Assembly (NCBI GenBank): GCA_022447555.1
Contig: JAKVBF010000011.1
Span: forward strand, 124,001-188,000
Origin: Mariniblastus sp.
GTDB taxonomy: Bacteria > Planctomycetota > Planctomycetia > Pirellulales > Pirellulaceae
DNA length: 64,000 bases
Direction of reading: 5' to 3'
The notes under the pieces are model-generated. The model worked only from the letters and a program-made list of their open reading frames with translations, did not search any database and was not told the origin of the DNA. The position numbers and the translations under genes were made by a program. Shown here in pieces: positions 27,491 to 36,105 of this stretch (positions are counted from its first letter, which is position 1; every line of letters begins with the position of its first letter).

Positions 27491-27955
27491 ATGATGACTT
27501 CACTCTGTAATCCTAGAATCTCTGTATGGGCAGCAATGCTACTGGGACTGATCTTCTGTCTTCAAACCGGCTGCACCGCAATCAAGCCTTTTGGATCGCA
27601 GGAAATCCCGATGACTGATTCGGAACCCACTGATCAGTGCATGGTGAAAATCACTCCCAAATTTGGACAAACTCGTTCTACGATCCTGAATGTCAACGAC
27701 GAAACTACCATTCAAACCGTCCTTGAAGAAACAGGCGCTATCTCTGATTTCCGATCGATGAAAATCAATATCTTCCGCCAGGTTATGGAAAACGGACAAA
27801 CATTGCGATTACCGGTAGAATACAACTCGCAGCAGAATCGCGCCCGTGAAGAGTGGAATTACGCAATCCATCCTGGCGACACCATCACAATCGGCCCTAA
27901 AAGTAGCTCCGGACTCGATAAATTCGTGGATACCGTGTTCGGCAGCAGAAACTAA
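27491..27955 (+). CDS. Small exported (lipo)protein with an SLBB-like end
   Basis: I do not recognise a named family. From the ATG at 27491 the protein (about 154 residues) has a hydrophobic signal segment ending LQTGC, a plausible but imperfect lipobox. The mature part has predicted strands and ends AIHPGDTITIGP, which resembles the PGD motif of SLBB or polysaccharide-export proteins. The frame upstream to 27389 is less likely coding. The gene lies just before rnpB. A periplasmic, lipid-anchored role is inferred from the signal only. Confidence 0.55.
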   Translation: MMTSLCNPRISVWAAMLLGLIFCLQTGCTAIKPFGSQEIPMTDSEPTDQCMVKITPKFGQTRSTILNVNDETTIQTVLEETGAISDFRSMKINIFRQVMENGQTLRLPVEYNSQQNRAREEWNYAIHPGDTITIGPKSSSGLDKFVDTVFGSRN

Positions 27956-28051
27956 ATTCGCCTGCACGGATACTCCTCGGTGCTTTCAGAAATCTTTATC
28001 CATTCACGGTCATAATCAGATTTCTTCGATGTCTTTAACCTGTCCCCGCAT

Positions 28052-28057
28052 TAAAAT
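28052..28057 (+). promoter_or_regulatory. Candidate -10 element for rnpB
   Basis: TAAAAT ends 5 bp before the first base of the RNase P P1 helix (28063), the position expected for a -10 box. No convincing -35 hexamer is seen at the matching distance. Confidence 0.35.
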
Positions 28058-28062
28058 CGGAC

Positions 28063-28433
28063 GCGAAGTTGAAGAGACGATCGCTGGTGGCGCATGCCAC
28101 GAGAGGAAAGTCCGGGCTCTATAGGACAGAATGGTCGGTAACGCCGACCGGTCGTGAGATCAGGGAAAGTGCCACAGAAAGTAAACCGCCGAACGGGTGT
28201 CTAGGCACCGCGTGGTAAGGGTGAAACGGTAAGGTAAGAGCTTACCAGATTGCCGGGTGACCGGCAGTGCTAGGTAAACCCCATTCAGAGCAAGGCCAAG
28301 CAGAAAGCAGTGGCGGTCCGCCGCGTGATGACTTTCGGGTAGGCTGCTTGAATCGTTTAGCAATAAACGATCTAGATAAATGATCGTCACCAACCTCGGT
28401 TGGTCACAAAACCCGGCTTACGATCAACTTCGC
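28063..28433 (+). ncRNA. rnpB: RNase P RNA, bacterial type A
   Basis: Catalytic RNA that trims tRNA 5' ends. Conserved pieces occur in order: GAGGAAAGTCCGGGCT (P4 side, about 28101), ACAGAA and AAACCGCC, GGTAAGGGTGAAACGGT, GTAAACCCC with AGCAAGGCCAA, GGGTAGG, TAGATAAATGATCGTC, and ACAAAACCCGGCTTA near the end. The terminal helix P1 pairs GCGAAGTTGA (28063-28072) with TCAACTTCGC (28424-28433), which fixes the ends at about 371 nt. The T run after P1 begins at 28434 and overlaps the stop of the convergent mutS gene. Confidence 0.95.
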
Positions 28434-28436
28434 TTT

Positions 28437-31082
28437 TTATTCACTTTGAGGATGATCGGTTCCCAATTTATCCGACTCTTCGGCAAATTCGGTTTTCCAC
28501 TCACTCAGAACCTGGATGGCCTCAATGGGCGTCAATTGATTGATATCGACAACCTTCAAACGTTCGACAATTGGGTGGGTCGCCGTTTCAAAGAGAGTCA
28601 ACTGAACCCCACTATCCGCCGGAGGGTGCCGCGGAGATAGACGTTCCCTATTTTTTTCGGTTGTCCCACCATTTTCAAGCCTTTTGAGAATCTGCTCCGC
28701 TCTCAAATTGACCGCGCCAGGTACGCCCGCCAATTGCGCTACGTGAATACCATAACTCTTGTCCGCACTACCTTGAATGATCTTGTGAAGGAAGACAATC
28801 TTTTCCTCCCATTCCTTGACGGCAACGTTGTAATTCCTGACACCCGCCAACTGGGATTCTAAGTCCGTCAGCTCGTGGTAATGCGTGGCGAATAAAGTGC
28901 GACAGCCAATATGATCGTGAATGTATTCGACGATTGACCAAGCCAGTGACACTCCATCGTAAGTACTCGTACCCCGACCGATTTCATCCAAGATCACCAA
29001 ACTAGACGCAGAAGCTGTATTGAGGATCCGAGCCGTTTCTGTCATCTCGACCATGAAGGTGCTTTGGCCTCGAGTTAGCTCGTCGCTTGCCCCAACCCGA
29101 GCAAAGATGCGGTCAACGATTCCTAAGCGAGCCGATTTAGCCGGTACAAAACTGCCGATCTGGGCGAGCAGTGTGATCAAGGCAACTTGCCTGATGTAGG
29201 TGCTTTTACCAGCCATATTCGGACCGGTAATAAGGTGCAAAAAACCTCTGTCGTCGTCAATGGTTGTATCATTCGGCACGAACGCCCCAAGAGGCTCAAG
29301 AATATCCAAAACCGGATGACGGCCCTCTTCAATGACCAAGGACTGATCTTCAGTGATCAAAGGACGACAATAACCCTGCGCTGACGCCAGCTCGCCCAGC
29401 CCAGCCACTACGTCAAGTGCCGCGATCATCGCGGCATTCGATTTCAACCGCGCCGTGTTACCCTGAACCAGTTGTCTCAACTGCTCAAACAAACGAATTT
29501 CATGTTCCAGTGCTTTTTCGTCAGCAGAAAGAACTTTCTCTTCGTACTCCTTCAATTCAGGGGTGATATAACGCTCGGCATTCTTTAACGTTTGTTTGCG
29601 AATAAAAGTCTCTGGAATTTTGTCGCGATGAGTGTGCGTCACTTCTAGATAGTACCCAAACACTTTGTTGTATCCAACCTTCAAACTGGGGATACCGGTG
29701 GTCTCGCAAATCGCTTTTTGATACTCGGCGATCCATTGCTTGCCTCCTCGCGCGAGCTCTCGAAAACCATCCAACTCAGAATCAAAACCAGTTCTCAGGA
29801 CTCCGCCATCCTTGATTTGTGCCGGGCAGGGATCCTCAATCGCTCGCACCAGCTCCTCACGCAAATCGGGACACGGATCCAACTCTGTTTTTACCCGTTG
29901 CAGCCAGGGACTGGAAAACGATTCCAATTTTTGAACGAGCCGAGGAATGGCATCCAAAGTTTTAGAAATGGCACTCAAGTCTCTAGGAGAGGCACGGCCC
30001 GTCGCAACGCGTGAGACCAAACGTTCTAAATCAAAAACACCGTTAAGTAACTGTCGCAAGTCGCGTCGCTGTTCGTTACAAGAAACCATTTCTTCTACCG
30101 CATCATGACGGTTCCCGATCTCAGTCCGATCGGTCAGCGGGGCCGTTAGCCAAGTTCCCAACAATCGCGATCCCATCGGTGTGACCGAACGGTCGACCAC
30201 CTCAAATAAGGAACCTTGTTGGCTACCAGTCCTAATCGTCCGACTGATTTCAAGGCTACGCCACGTTGCTTGGTCAATTTCAACAAATTCACTCTGCCGG
30301 TAGGACATCAGGAAGTCGACATGCTCAAGCCGGCTGTTTTGTGTCTCCTTTAGATATTCAAGTATGCCTCCGGCAGCTCGAATACCTGGGCTGTCACCTG
30401 GCACCACACCAAAACCATCAAGTGTTGCCACGCCAAAATGTTTTTGCAGCCCCTCGATGGCATGGTCACTTGCAAACGTCCAACTGGGACGACTGGTCAA
30501 CATGGCGTGGGGACAACAACTCCGGACAAAATCCATGTCATCTTCGTGACAAAGGATTTCGCTCACCGATAATCTTGCGAGCAAGTCGGCCGCCTTCATT
30601 CCACTTGCAACCGACTGGACAAACCGGCCTGTAGATAATTCGATCCAAGAGACGCCAAACCTTGGTTCAGGTGTTTTTTTAGACTCTGAATCGCAAACGA
30701 CCGCTGCGAGATAATTACTTTGCGTAGGCTCCAACAATGAGGCATCCGTCACCGTTCCCGGTGAAACGACCTGTTGCACCTCACGCTTGACAAGACCCTT
30801 TGCCATTTTAGGGTCTTCCACCTGCTCACAAACAGCGACGCGAAATCCTTGCTTGATCAATTTGCCCATGTAACTATCAAGCTGGTGGTGGGGAAAACCG
30901 GCCATCGCGATAGCATTTTCGCTTTTATCGCGACTGGTAAGTGTTAAACCAAGCACTTTTGAGGTCGTCACTGCGTCTTCGTAGAAAAGCTCATAGAAAT
31001 CCCCCATACGAAAGAGCAGCAGGGCATCCCCACAGGCTTTCCTAGCTTCCTCGTATTGACGCATCATCGGTGTTTTTGACAT
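28437..31082 (-). CDS. mutS: DNA mismatch repair protein MutS
   Basis: Recognises base mismatches and small loops and recruits MutL. From the ATG at 31082 (TPMMRQYEEAR) it is about 881 residues, close to the family norm. The frame upstream to 31208 has no family similarity. Mismatch-binding FRMGDFYELF, the connector and clamp domains, Walker A GPNMAGKSTYIRQ, ASDELTRGQSTFMVEM, LILDEIGRGTSTYDG (LVILDEIG) and ATHYHEL are present. The stop lies 3 bp beyond rnpB on the opposite strand. No mutL is in the window. Confidence 0.97.
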   Translation of the reverse strand: MSKTPMMRQYEEARKACGDALLLFRMGDFYELFYEDAVTTSKVLGLTLTSRDKSENAIAMAGFPHHQLDSYMGKLIKQGFRVAVCEQVEDPKMAKGLVKREVQQVVSPGTVTDASLLEPTQSNYLAAVVCDSESKKTPEPRFGVSWIELSTGRFVQSVASGMKAADLLARLSVSEILCHEDDMDFVRSCCPHAMLTSRPSWTFASDHAIEGLQKHFGVATLDGFGVVPGDSPGIRAAGGILEYLKETQNSRLEHVDFLMSYRQSEFVEIDQATWRSLEISRTIRTGSQQGSLFEVVDRSVTPMGSRLLGTWLTAPLTDRTEIGNRHDAVEEMVSCNEQRRDLRQLLNGVFDLERLVSRVATGRASPRDLSAISKTLDAIPRLVQKLESFSSPWLQRVKTELDPCPDLREELVRAIEDPCPAQIKDGGVLRTGFDSELDGFRELARGGKQWIAEYQKAICETTGIPSLKVGYNKVFGYYLEVTHTHRDKIPETFIRKQTLKNAERYITPELKEYEEKVLSADEKALEHEIRLFEQLRQLVQGNTARLKSNAAMIAALDVVAGLGELASAQGYCRPLITEDQSLVIEEGRHPVLDILEPLGAFVPNDTTIDDDRGFLHLITGPNMAGKSTYIRQVALITLLAQIGSFVPAKSARLGIVDRIFARVGASDELTRGQSTFMVEMTETARILNTASASSLVILDEIGRGTSTYDGVSLAWSIVEYIHDHIGCRTLFATHYHELTDLESQLAGVRNYNVAVKEWEEKIVFLHKIIQGSADKSYGIHVAQLAGVPGAVNLRAEQILKRLENGGTTEKNRERLSPRHPPADSGVQLTLFETATHPIVERLKVVDINQLTPIEAIQVLSEWKTEFAEESDKLGTDHPQSE

Positions 31083-31429
31083 AGGAAAAAATGGTATCAA
31101 CGAGCGATCGACAAGGCGAGTGGCGAAGTCGCGAATATCTAAAATTCTGTCCATAGCAACCCGAGTCTGAACCGAGAAAGCTTGGTTTAATGGGACAATT
31201 TGTTCCAATTAGCCGATCCCTAACAAAATGTCCGGCAGTGCCAATCAAACGAATAATAATCATTGTAAAGGCCGTCTTATGGATGTTCGGCCTCAGGTGA
31301 GCAATAAATAGTTGAGATTCGATTCCCCGTTGCTATAGTTGAGAAACCACTGGAAAACACTTCTCTTCTCACCTGAACAGGCTGTGCCCGACTGGGTATC
31401 GTCCTTGTTTTTCCCCTTGGAGGATCACT
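31083..31429. other. Divergent intergenic region between mutS and the tyrosine kinase
   Basis: 347 bp without a supported gene if mutS begins at 31082. It contains the likely promoter of the downstream tyrosine kinase and an ATG-containing reading frame continuing mutS upstream that shows no homology. No RNA gene or repeat was recognised. Confidence 0.5.
31312..31339 (+). promoter_or_regulatory. Candidate sigma70-type promoter for the Wzc-like kinase
   Basis: TTGAGA (31312-31317) and TATAGT (31334-31339) are separated by 16 bp, a good housekeeping-type arrangement 91 bp before the GTG at 31430. Confidence 0.45.
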
Positions 31430-33808
31430 GTGGAAACCCACAATCAACCGTTACAACCTCAGATGGGCCCGCCCATACTGTTATCTGATACCAATCACCA
31501 AGATGAGGACATCGGCTTCGATTTTTGGGGAGTCTTGAATCGCCGAAAATGGCTGATTTTTCTGGGACTCGTAACGGGAATGGGACTCGGCTATCTGTAC
31601 GATGTTCAGACAGCAAAGATTTACGAAAGCAAAGCCGTTATTCGGATCGAGCCCAAGAACCCCATGGCTCTACCCATTAGCCGCTCCGACTTGATGTTAC
31701 CTGAGACGGACAACTTTGCCCGCCGTCACGATCGGATCATTAATCAAGAAATCACCGTCGATACCTGCCTCCGCAGCAATAATCTTTTTGTACTTGATTC
31801 TCTGTCTGACCTGCCCGAAGACGAGGCAGTGGCAGAAGTACTTAAAAACTTAGAGATCGAGCCGGAGCGAGAGGACCCCTTCAACTTCCAATTATCGTTT
31901 CGCTCAACAGACGGCGACGACTCTCAAACGATCCTCAACAATTTAATTGAAACGTACCGCAACGAACTAGAAAATGAATACAACGATAAAAGCGACCAAT
32001 TCGTAACGCTTTTGAAAGATGTGAAACATCAATTTGATACGAGCTATAAAAAAGTGGTGGATGAAATCCGAATCAAACGGGCACAAATCACCTCTCCCGT
32101 GGTCGCTGAAAATGGCAGGAATATTCATCAAGTTAGGATTCAGGATCTTTCGGCAAGGATCGATCTACTCAAGATCGAACTCAACAATTTCTTGGCGTCT
32201 AAAGAACGGATTTTAGAATCGCTCGAAAACGGCAACGAGGCCATGAAAGAGCAGATCTGGATTCTCGCTCAAAACAAAGACCTGTCTTTGAACAATGGTA
32301 GTGAGCAGATGCTGCGTAGCGAGTATGAACTGTCTCAAAAGACGGCGCAAGCAGAAATCGCACTGAATAGTGCTAAAATGCGATTGGGTGCGAGTCACCC
32401 TACGGTGAAGACACTGGCCGCACAGGCTGCGATGTGGCGACAGTTCGCCAAAGAATCGGCACTGAACTCATCCTCTGCAAGCAGTGAACCCGATGATGTC
32501 ATTCTACGACGCTTCCTAATTGCCATTGAGCAGAGTATTTTTGATGCTCAATCAAATTTGCGGGAATCGACAAACGAATTTGAGTTCCATGTGGGCGAGG
32601 AAGAAAAACTCTCGAAAGTGCGTGAAGAAATCGCTGATCTGACTCGCGAGCGTGACTATATCGAGGGTCTTTTGACAACTGCCCGAAATAAAATTTTGGA
32701 GATTGACGCGAGTGAGGACCTCAACGGTGGCAATAAGCAGGAGGGCTTTTCTTTTCGCAGCCTGAGGATCGCCAGTTACGGCGATGTTGTTTGGCCCATT
32801 TTACCGATTTCTTTGGGTATTGGTGGAATGATCGGCCTGCTGTGCGGTTTCGGCTTGGGATGTTTGGTCGACCTCGCTGACAAGACATTCCACAACCCGG
32901 ATGAAATCGTCAAGCAACTGAGACTCCCATTGATTGGCCACATTCCAGTGATCAGTCAAAACAAACGATTCGTCGTTGACCAATCCTTGGTTGAACCCAT
33001 TGTTTGTTGTTATCACCGTCCTAAATCGCAAACATCTGAAGCATTCCGAGCCGTTCGAACGGCTCTTTACTTCAATACACAGGGTAAGGAGCACTCCGTC
33101 ATCCAGGTGACGAGCCCAACCCCGGGAGATGGGAAATCGACCGTAGCGGCTAATCTAGCCGTCTCGATTGCACAATCTGGCAAGCGATGCCTGCTGGTCG
33201 ACGCCGACATGCGACGTCCTCGGCAAGCGACGACGTTTGGGCTTAAATCAGCCGAAGGATTTGCAACCATTCTCAGCGGGCAATCTCACTGGCGAGATGT
33301 TGTCTTTGATTGCGAAGAGGTCGGTGGCCTGTCGGTACTACCCTGTGGAGCGAAGCCCAACAATCCGGCCGAACTAAGCTCTCTGCCGGCCGTCAAAGAT
33401 TTGATTGAAGAATTGCGCGAAGAATACGATTTCGTCATCATCGATTCACCACCGCTACTCGCCGTAACGGATCCTTGCCCGATTGCAGCACGTGTTGACG
33501 GCGTAATTTTGACTTTACGAATCAAGAAAAACGTACGCATCAGCGCGGAGAGAGCCTCCGAGATACTGTCCAACCTCGGTGCCAAAACGATCGGCCTAGT
33601 CGTCAACGGAGTGGGTGCGCAATCTGGATATGGCAGCCAGTACACCTATGGAGCCTATCGGGCAGGCTACGCTTACAACGGCTACGGCTACGGCTACGGC
33701 TACGGTTATGGCTCCGGCTCCGGCTCTAAATATTACGATGAGCAAAAGACGGGTATTCGCGAACCTCTGCGTGGCATCGAAGCCTCGCCCACCAGCAGCA
33801 ATGACTAA
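31430..33808 (+). CDS. Wzc-type polysaccharide biosynthesis tyrosine autokinase
   Basis: A 792-residue inner-membrane co-polymerase and protein tyrosine kinase that controls exopolysaccharide chain length and export. It has a Wzz domain with TM1 at about 43-62 (KWLIFLGLV) and TM2 at about 453-478, a periplasmic coiled-coil region between, and a BY-kinase domain. That domain has Walker A TPGDGKST at about 564, Walker A' LLVDADMRRP at about 588 and Walker B FVIIDSPP at about 668. A C-terminal Tyr-rich tail (751 to the end) has a (Gly-Tyr)5 run, the usual autophosphorylation cluster. The GTG start is backed by GGAGGA 5 nt upstream. No Wza or polymerase gene is adjacent. Confidence 0.93.
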   Translation: METHNQPLQPQMGPPILLSDTNHQDEDIGFDFWGVLNRRKWLIFLGLVTGMGLGYLYDVQTAKIYESKAVIRIEPKNPMALPISRSDLMLPETDNFARRHDRIINQEITVDTCLRSNNLFVLDSLSDLPEDEAVAEVLKNLEIEPEREDPFNFQLSFRSTDGDDSQTILNNLIETYRNELENEYNDKSDQFVTLLKDVKHQFDTSYKKVVDEIRIKRAQITSPVVAENGRNIHQVRIQDLSARIDLLKIELNNFLASKERILESLENGNEAMKEQIWILAQNKDLSLNNGSEQMLRSEYELSQKTAQAEIALNSAKMRLGASHPTVKTLAAQAAMWRQFAKESALNSSSASSEPDDVILRRFLIAIEQSIFDAQSNLRESTNEFEFHVGEEEKLSKVREEIADLTRERDYIEGLLTTARNKILEIDASEDLNGGNKQEGFSFRSLRIASYGDVVWPILPISLGIGGMIGLLCGFGLGCLVDLADKTFHNPDEIVKQLRLPLIGHIPVISQNKRFVVDQSLVEPIVCCYHRPKSQTSEAFRAVRTALYFNTQGKEHSVIQVTSPTPGDGKSTVAANLAVSIAQSGKRCLLVDADMRRPRQATTFGLKSAEGFATILSGQSHWRDVVFDCEEVGGLSVLPCGAKPNNPAELSSLPAVKDLIEELREEYDFVIIDSPPLLAVTDPCPIAARVDGVILTLRIKKNVRISAERASEILSNLGAKTIGLVVNGVGAQSGYGSQYTYGAYRAGYAYNGYGYGYGYGYGSGSGSKYYDEQKTGIREPLRGIEASPTSSND
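33680..33727 (+). repeat. Eight tandem hexamers encoding (Gly-Tyr)5-(Gly-Ser)3
   Basis: Four exact GGCTAC units are followed by GGTTAT, two GGCTCC and GGCTCT. In-frame, 48 bp, within the kinase's tyrosine tail. The unit count could change by slippage without shifting the frame. Confidence 0.9.
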
Positions 33809-33850
33809 CCTCCAGTGGTCTCGTCAATTCCTCTGAATTGATAAGCCATG

Positions 33851-33885
33851 GGCGTCTTCGATCCTCCGAAGACGCCTTTTTTTTT
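33851..33885 (+). terminator. Rho-independent terminator after the Wzc-like kinase
   Basis: A perfect 10-bp stem GGCGTCTTCG/CGAAGACGCC with a 6-nt loop (33861-33866), followed by nine T residues (33877-33885). Confidence 0.92.
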
Positions 33886-34026
33886 AACCATCTAAAACGG
33901 GTCTGAATCAGCCGACTAGAAAATGGATAAAGCAGGACGTTTCGTTGATGAGCCCGGAACCCAATCATCACGACTGCCTCGACACCCTCAACCCGTTAAA
34001 GACACGGCCTCCCAAACGGGTGGCAT

Positions 34027-34034
34027 TGCTAGCA
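34027..34034. promoter_or_regulatory. TGCTAGCA palindrome, site 5
   Basis: Exact copy 79 bp before the ATG of the HEAT-repeat lipoprotein, in the extended form TTGCTAGCAGGAAG. It is the only copy outside the first 18 kb and lies just downstream of the exopolysaccharide kinase gene. Confidence 0.45.
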
Positions 34035-34112
34035 GGAAGATCGACCTATTGACCGGTAAATGAGTCTGCTAAAGTCCGCACGGTCTTTTCCTCTACCGGA
34101 TCCAATATCGCT

Positions 34113-34838
34113 ATGAAGATTCAAAACACACTGTTTGGTGTCGGCCTCCTCTTTTTGGCTGTCTCGCTTTTCTCAGCCTGTGCGGAGGGCCCGCTCTGGC
34201 GCACCGGTAGTCTGTCGCCATGGGTGCGAGAGCAATGGTCCGCAGAAGAGCAAATTGCAGACACACTATTTAAACGCAAACGCGAAATGAACGAAGCGGT
34301 CTCAAACGTTCTCAATTCACCCACTCAGGAACAAGACAAAATCGCCCGAGAGCTGTCTGAAATCGTTCGTAATGATCAAGTGCTACTATTACGTCTCAAC
34401 GCGGTGCATCTACTAGGTCAATTAAATTGTCCGGAATCGATCGATGCACTGAAGCAAGCGTCCACTGATCCAGATCCCGATATCCGTATTGCGGCCATCC
34501 AGAGTTGGAAAAATCTATCGGCTAACGTCGCGATTGGCCAGCTGCAAGAGATCATTGGTAGTGACACAAATACCGATGTCCGTCTAGCGGCTACACGCGC
34601 ACTCGGGAATTTCACCGGGGAAAATGCCGTCCGGGCGTTGGCCTTAGCCCTGACCGACTCAGATCCAGCACTCCAAGTCCGAGCAACCGAATCGCTAAGA
34701 AGCGTCACTGGGGAAAACATTGGTGCTGACGTAGCCGCGTGGCAGAATTTCGTCCAACAATACGGAATCGAATTACAGAGGGCACCCTTAACACGTTTTG
34801 TTGACGCCGATGAGGGAAACAGGGGAACGTCAAAGTAG
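34113..34838 (+). CDS. HEAT-repeat lipoprotein
   Basis: A 241-residue exported protein. The N-terminal signal ends at a Cys near residue 23 (LFSAC), suiting a lipoprotein. The mature part contains about three HEAT-type helical repeats: RLNAVHLLGQL, RIAAIQSWKNL with VAIGQLQEI, and RLAATRALGNF with VRALALAL. These folds mediate protein-protein contact, and no enzymatic motif is present. It sits between the tyrosine kinase and the DacZ-like gene. The role is unknown; a TGCTAGCA site upstream could place it with the glycan genes. Confidence 0.7.
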   Translation: MKIQNTLFGVGLLFLAVSLFSACAEGPLWRTGSLSPWVREQWSAEEQIADTLFKRKREMNEAVSNVLNSPTQEQDKIARELSEIVRNDQVLLLRLNAVHLLGQLNCPESIDALKQASTDPDPDIRIAAIQSWKNLSANVAIGQLQEIIGSDTNTDVRLAATRALGNFTGENAVRALALALTDSDPALQVRATESLRSVTGENIGADVAAWQNFVQQYGIELQRAPLTRFVDADEGNRGTSK

Positions 34839-35001
34839 ACCTCGGACTTTAATCTCCTGCGGACGTCCGCAGAGTGGCTCCAATGCGAAAGCCGATTCAC
34901 CGAGTTCATACGATAACCATGTGACATGCTTGTCAGATGCCGCCGCAAAACGTAAATTAGAGTCCATCAAGCAGTCCGGTTTCTAGTTCGTTTTTATTTG
35001 C

Positions 35002-35958
35002 ATGGCTTCGACTTCGGATAAAACGTTTTTCTCATTCGTCGATTCGGCAAATCGGCTGGCTAAAGCTACCGACGCCGATGCCGTCTTGCTATTGCTCGAG
35101 CATACGCCCGACATCACGCGCCTCAAGAAGAAGTTCAACTCGACAGATTTGGTTGTGGCCACTCACGTGAAAGAGATCGCCCAAGCAATGCTGGCCTCGG
35201 AAATACCTGTGATTCAACTCGACATCCCGGAGGCTTCTGTTCAGGATCGGCTTACCCAAGCCGTACTGGAGAGTGTGGCGGATGAACATCTTCGGCCCGG
35301 TTCAACGGTGGTCGCGATCTATAGCAGCTTCGAATCCGATGCAATTGACACCATCAGCGTTGTCAAATTAACGGAAAGACTCGGAAAACTGACCGCCAGA
35401 GATCTGAAAAAACTGGAAACCAAGGTTCCACTCGATACGTTAAAAATCGTCGTCGATCTCGCCGTCGAAATAGGACGTGAAGGACGTGAAGGCAAGGCCG
35501 TCGGGACCATGTTCGTTGTGGGTGACCAACGGAAAGTCATGGAACAAAGCCGACCAGCCGGCTTTGACTCAGTGAAAGGGTATTCCGTCGACGAGCGGAA
35601 TTTATTCGATGTCAAAGTCCGAGAAGGGGTCAAAGAGATTGCCCAACTCGATGGTATGTTTGTTGTCTCAGCCAGCGGAAGTGTTGTCTCATCCGCAAGG
35701 ATTATTGATACGTCACCTGTTGAGCTGACCATGACGACAGGCCTCGGTTCGCGTCACTTCGCAGGAGCCGCGATCAGCAAGAACACCAAAGCCATTGCAG
35801 TGGTCGTTAGTCAATCCAGCGGTACCGTCCGTATCTTTCAAAACGGCGAGGTCGTGTTGAGAATCGAGCCGATGCAACGAGCTATGAAATGGAAAGATTT
35901 CGACTCCGATGCTGCTAATTCGACGACAGCTGATTTCCAACAGGCGAGCAAACAGTAA
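35002..35958 (+). CDS. DacZ/DisA-N-type diadenylate cyclase homologue
   Basis: A 318-residue protein. Residues 1 to about 130 resemble the pyruvate kinase C-terminal-like domain found in DacZ-type cyclases. From about residue 140 it is a DisA-N (DAC) domain that makes cyclic di-AMP from two ATP. The DGA motif is DGM at 217-219 (LDGMFVV), and the RHR motif is RHF at 251-253 (GSRHF). The rest of the second block, SSGTVRIFQNGEV, fits the family well. Both motifs are altered, so activity is uncertain. The gene stands alone, and the c-di-AMP pathway partner (a phosphodiesterase) is not in the window. Confidence 0.75.
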   Translation: MASTSDKTFFSFVDSANRLAKATDADAVLLLLEHTPDITRLKKKFNSTDLVVATHVKEIAQAMLASEIPVIQLDIPEASVQDRLTQAVLESVADEHLRPGSTVVAIYSSFESDAIDTISVVKLTERLGKLTARDLKKLETKVPLDTLKIVVDLAVEIGREGREGKAVGTMFVVGDQRKVMEQSRPAGFDSVKGYSVDERNLFDVKVREGVKEIAQLDGMFVVSASGSVVSSARIIDTSPVELTMTTGLGSRHFAGAAISKNTKAIAVVVSQSSGTVRIFQNGEVVLRIEPMQRAMKWKDFDSDAANSTTADFQQASKQ

Positions 35959-36105
35959 AGAGACCGAGCGGAATAATTCATCTTCGAACCTCCCGCGTTG
36001 GCTGGGCCAAGCTGAACCAAGGAATTCCTTCGTGTGCTCATCAACGCCTCGGCTTCACTGACGGCCGAAGACCGTGCCAAAACCGACAGCAAAAAGGGAA
36101 ACTCC

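Larger units (their letters stand above)
33809..34112. other. 304-bp intergenic region after the tyrosine kinase
   Basis: Holds a strong terminator (33851-33885) and a TGCTAGCA site (34027-34034). The rest shows no gene or RNA that I recognise. Confidence 0.6.

Noticed and set aside
33680-33727. CRISPR-like repeat array
   Set aside because: The units are contiguous 6-mers inside a coding frame, without spacers.
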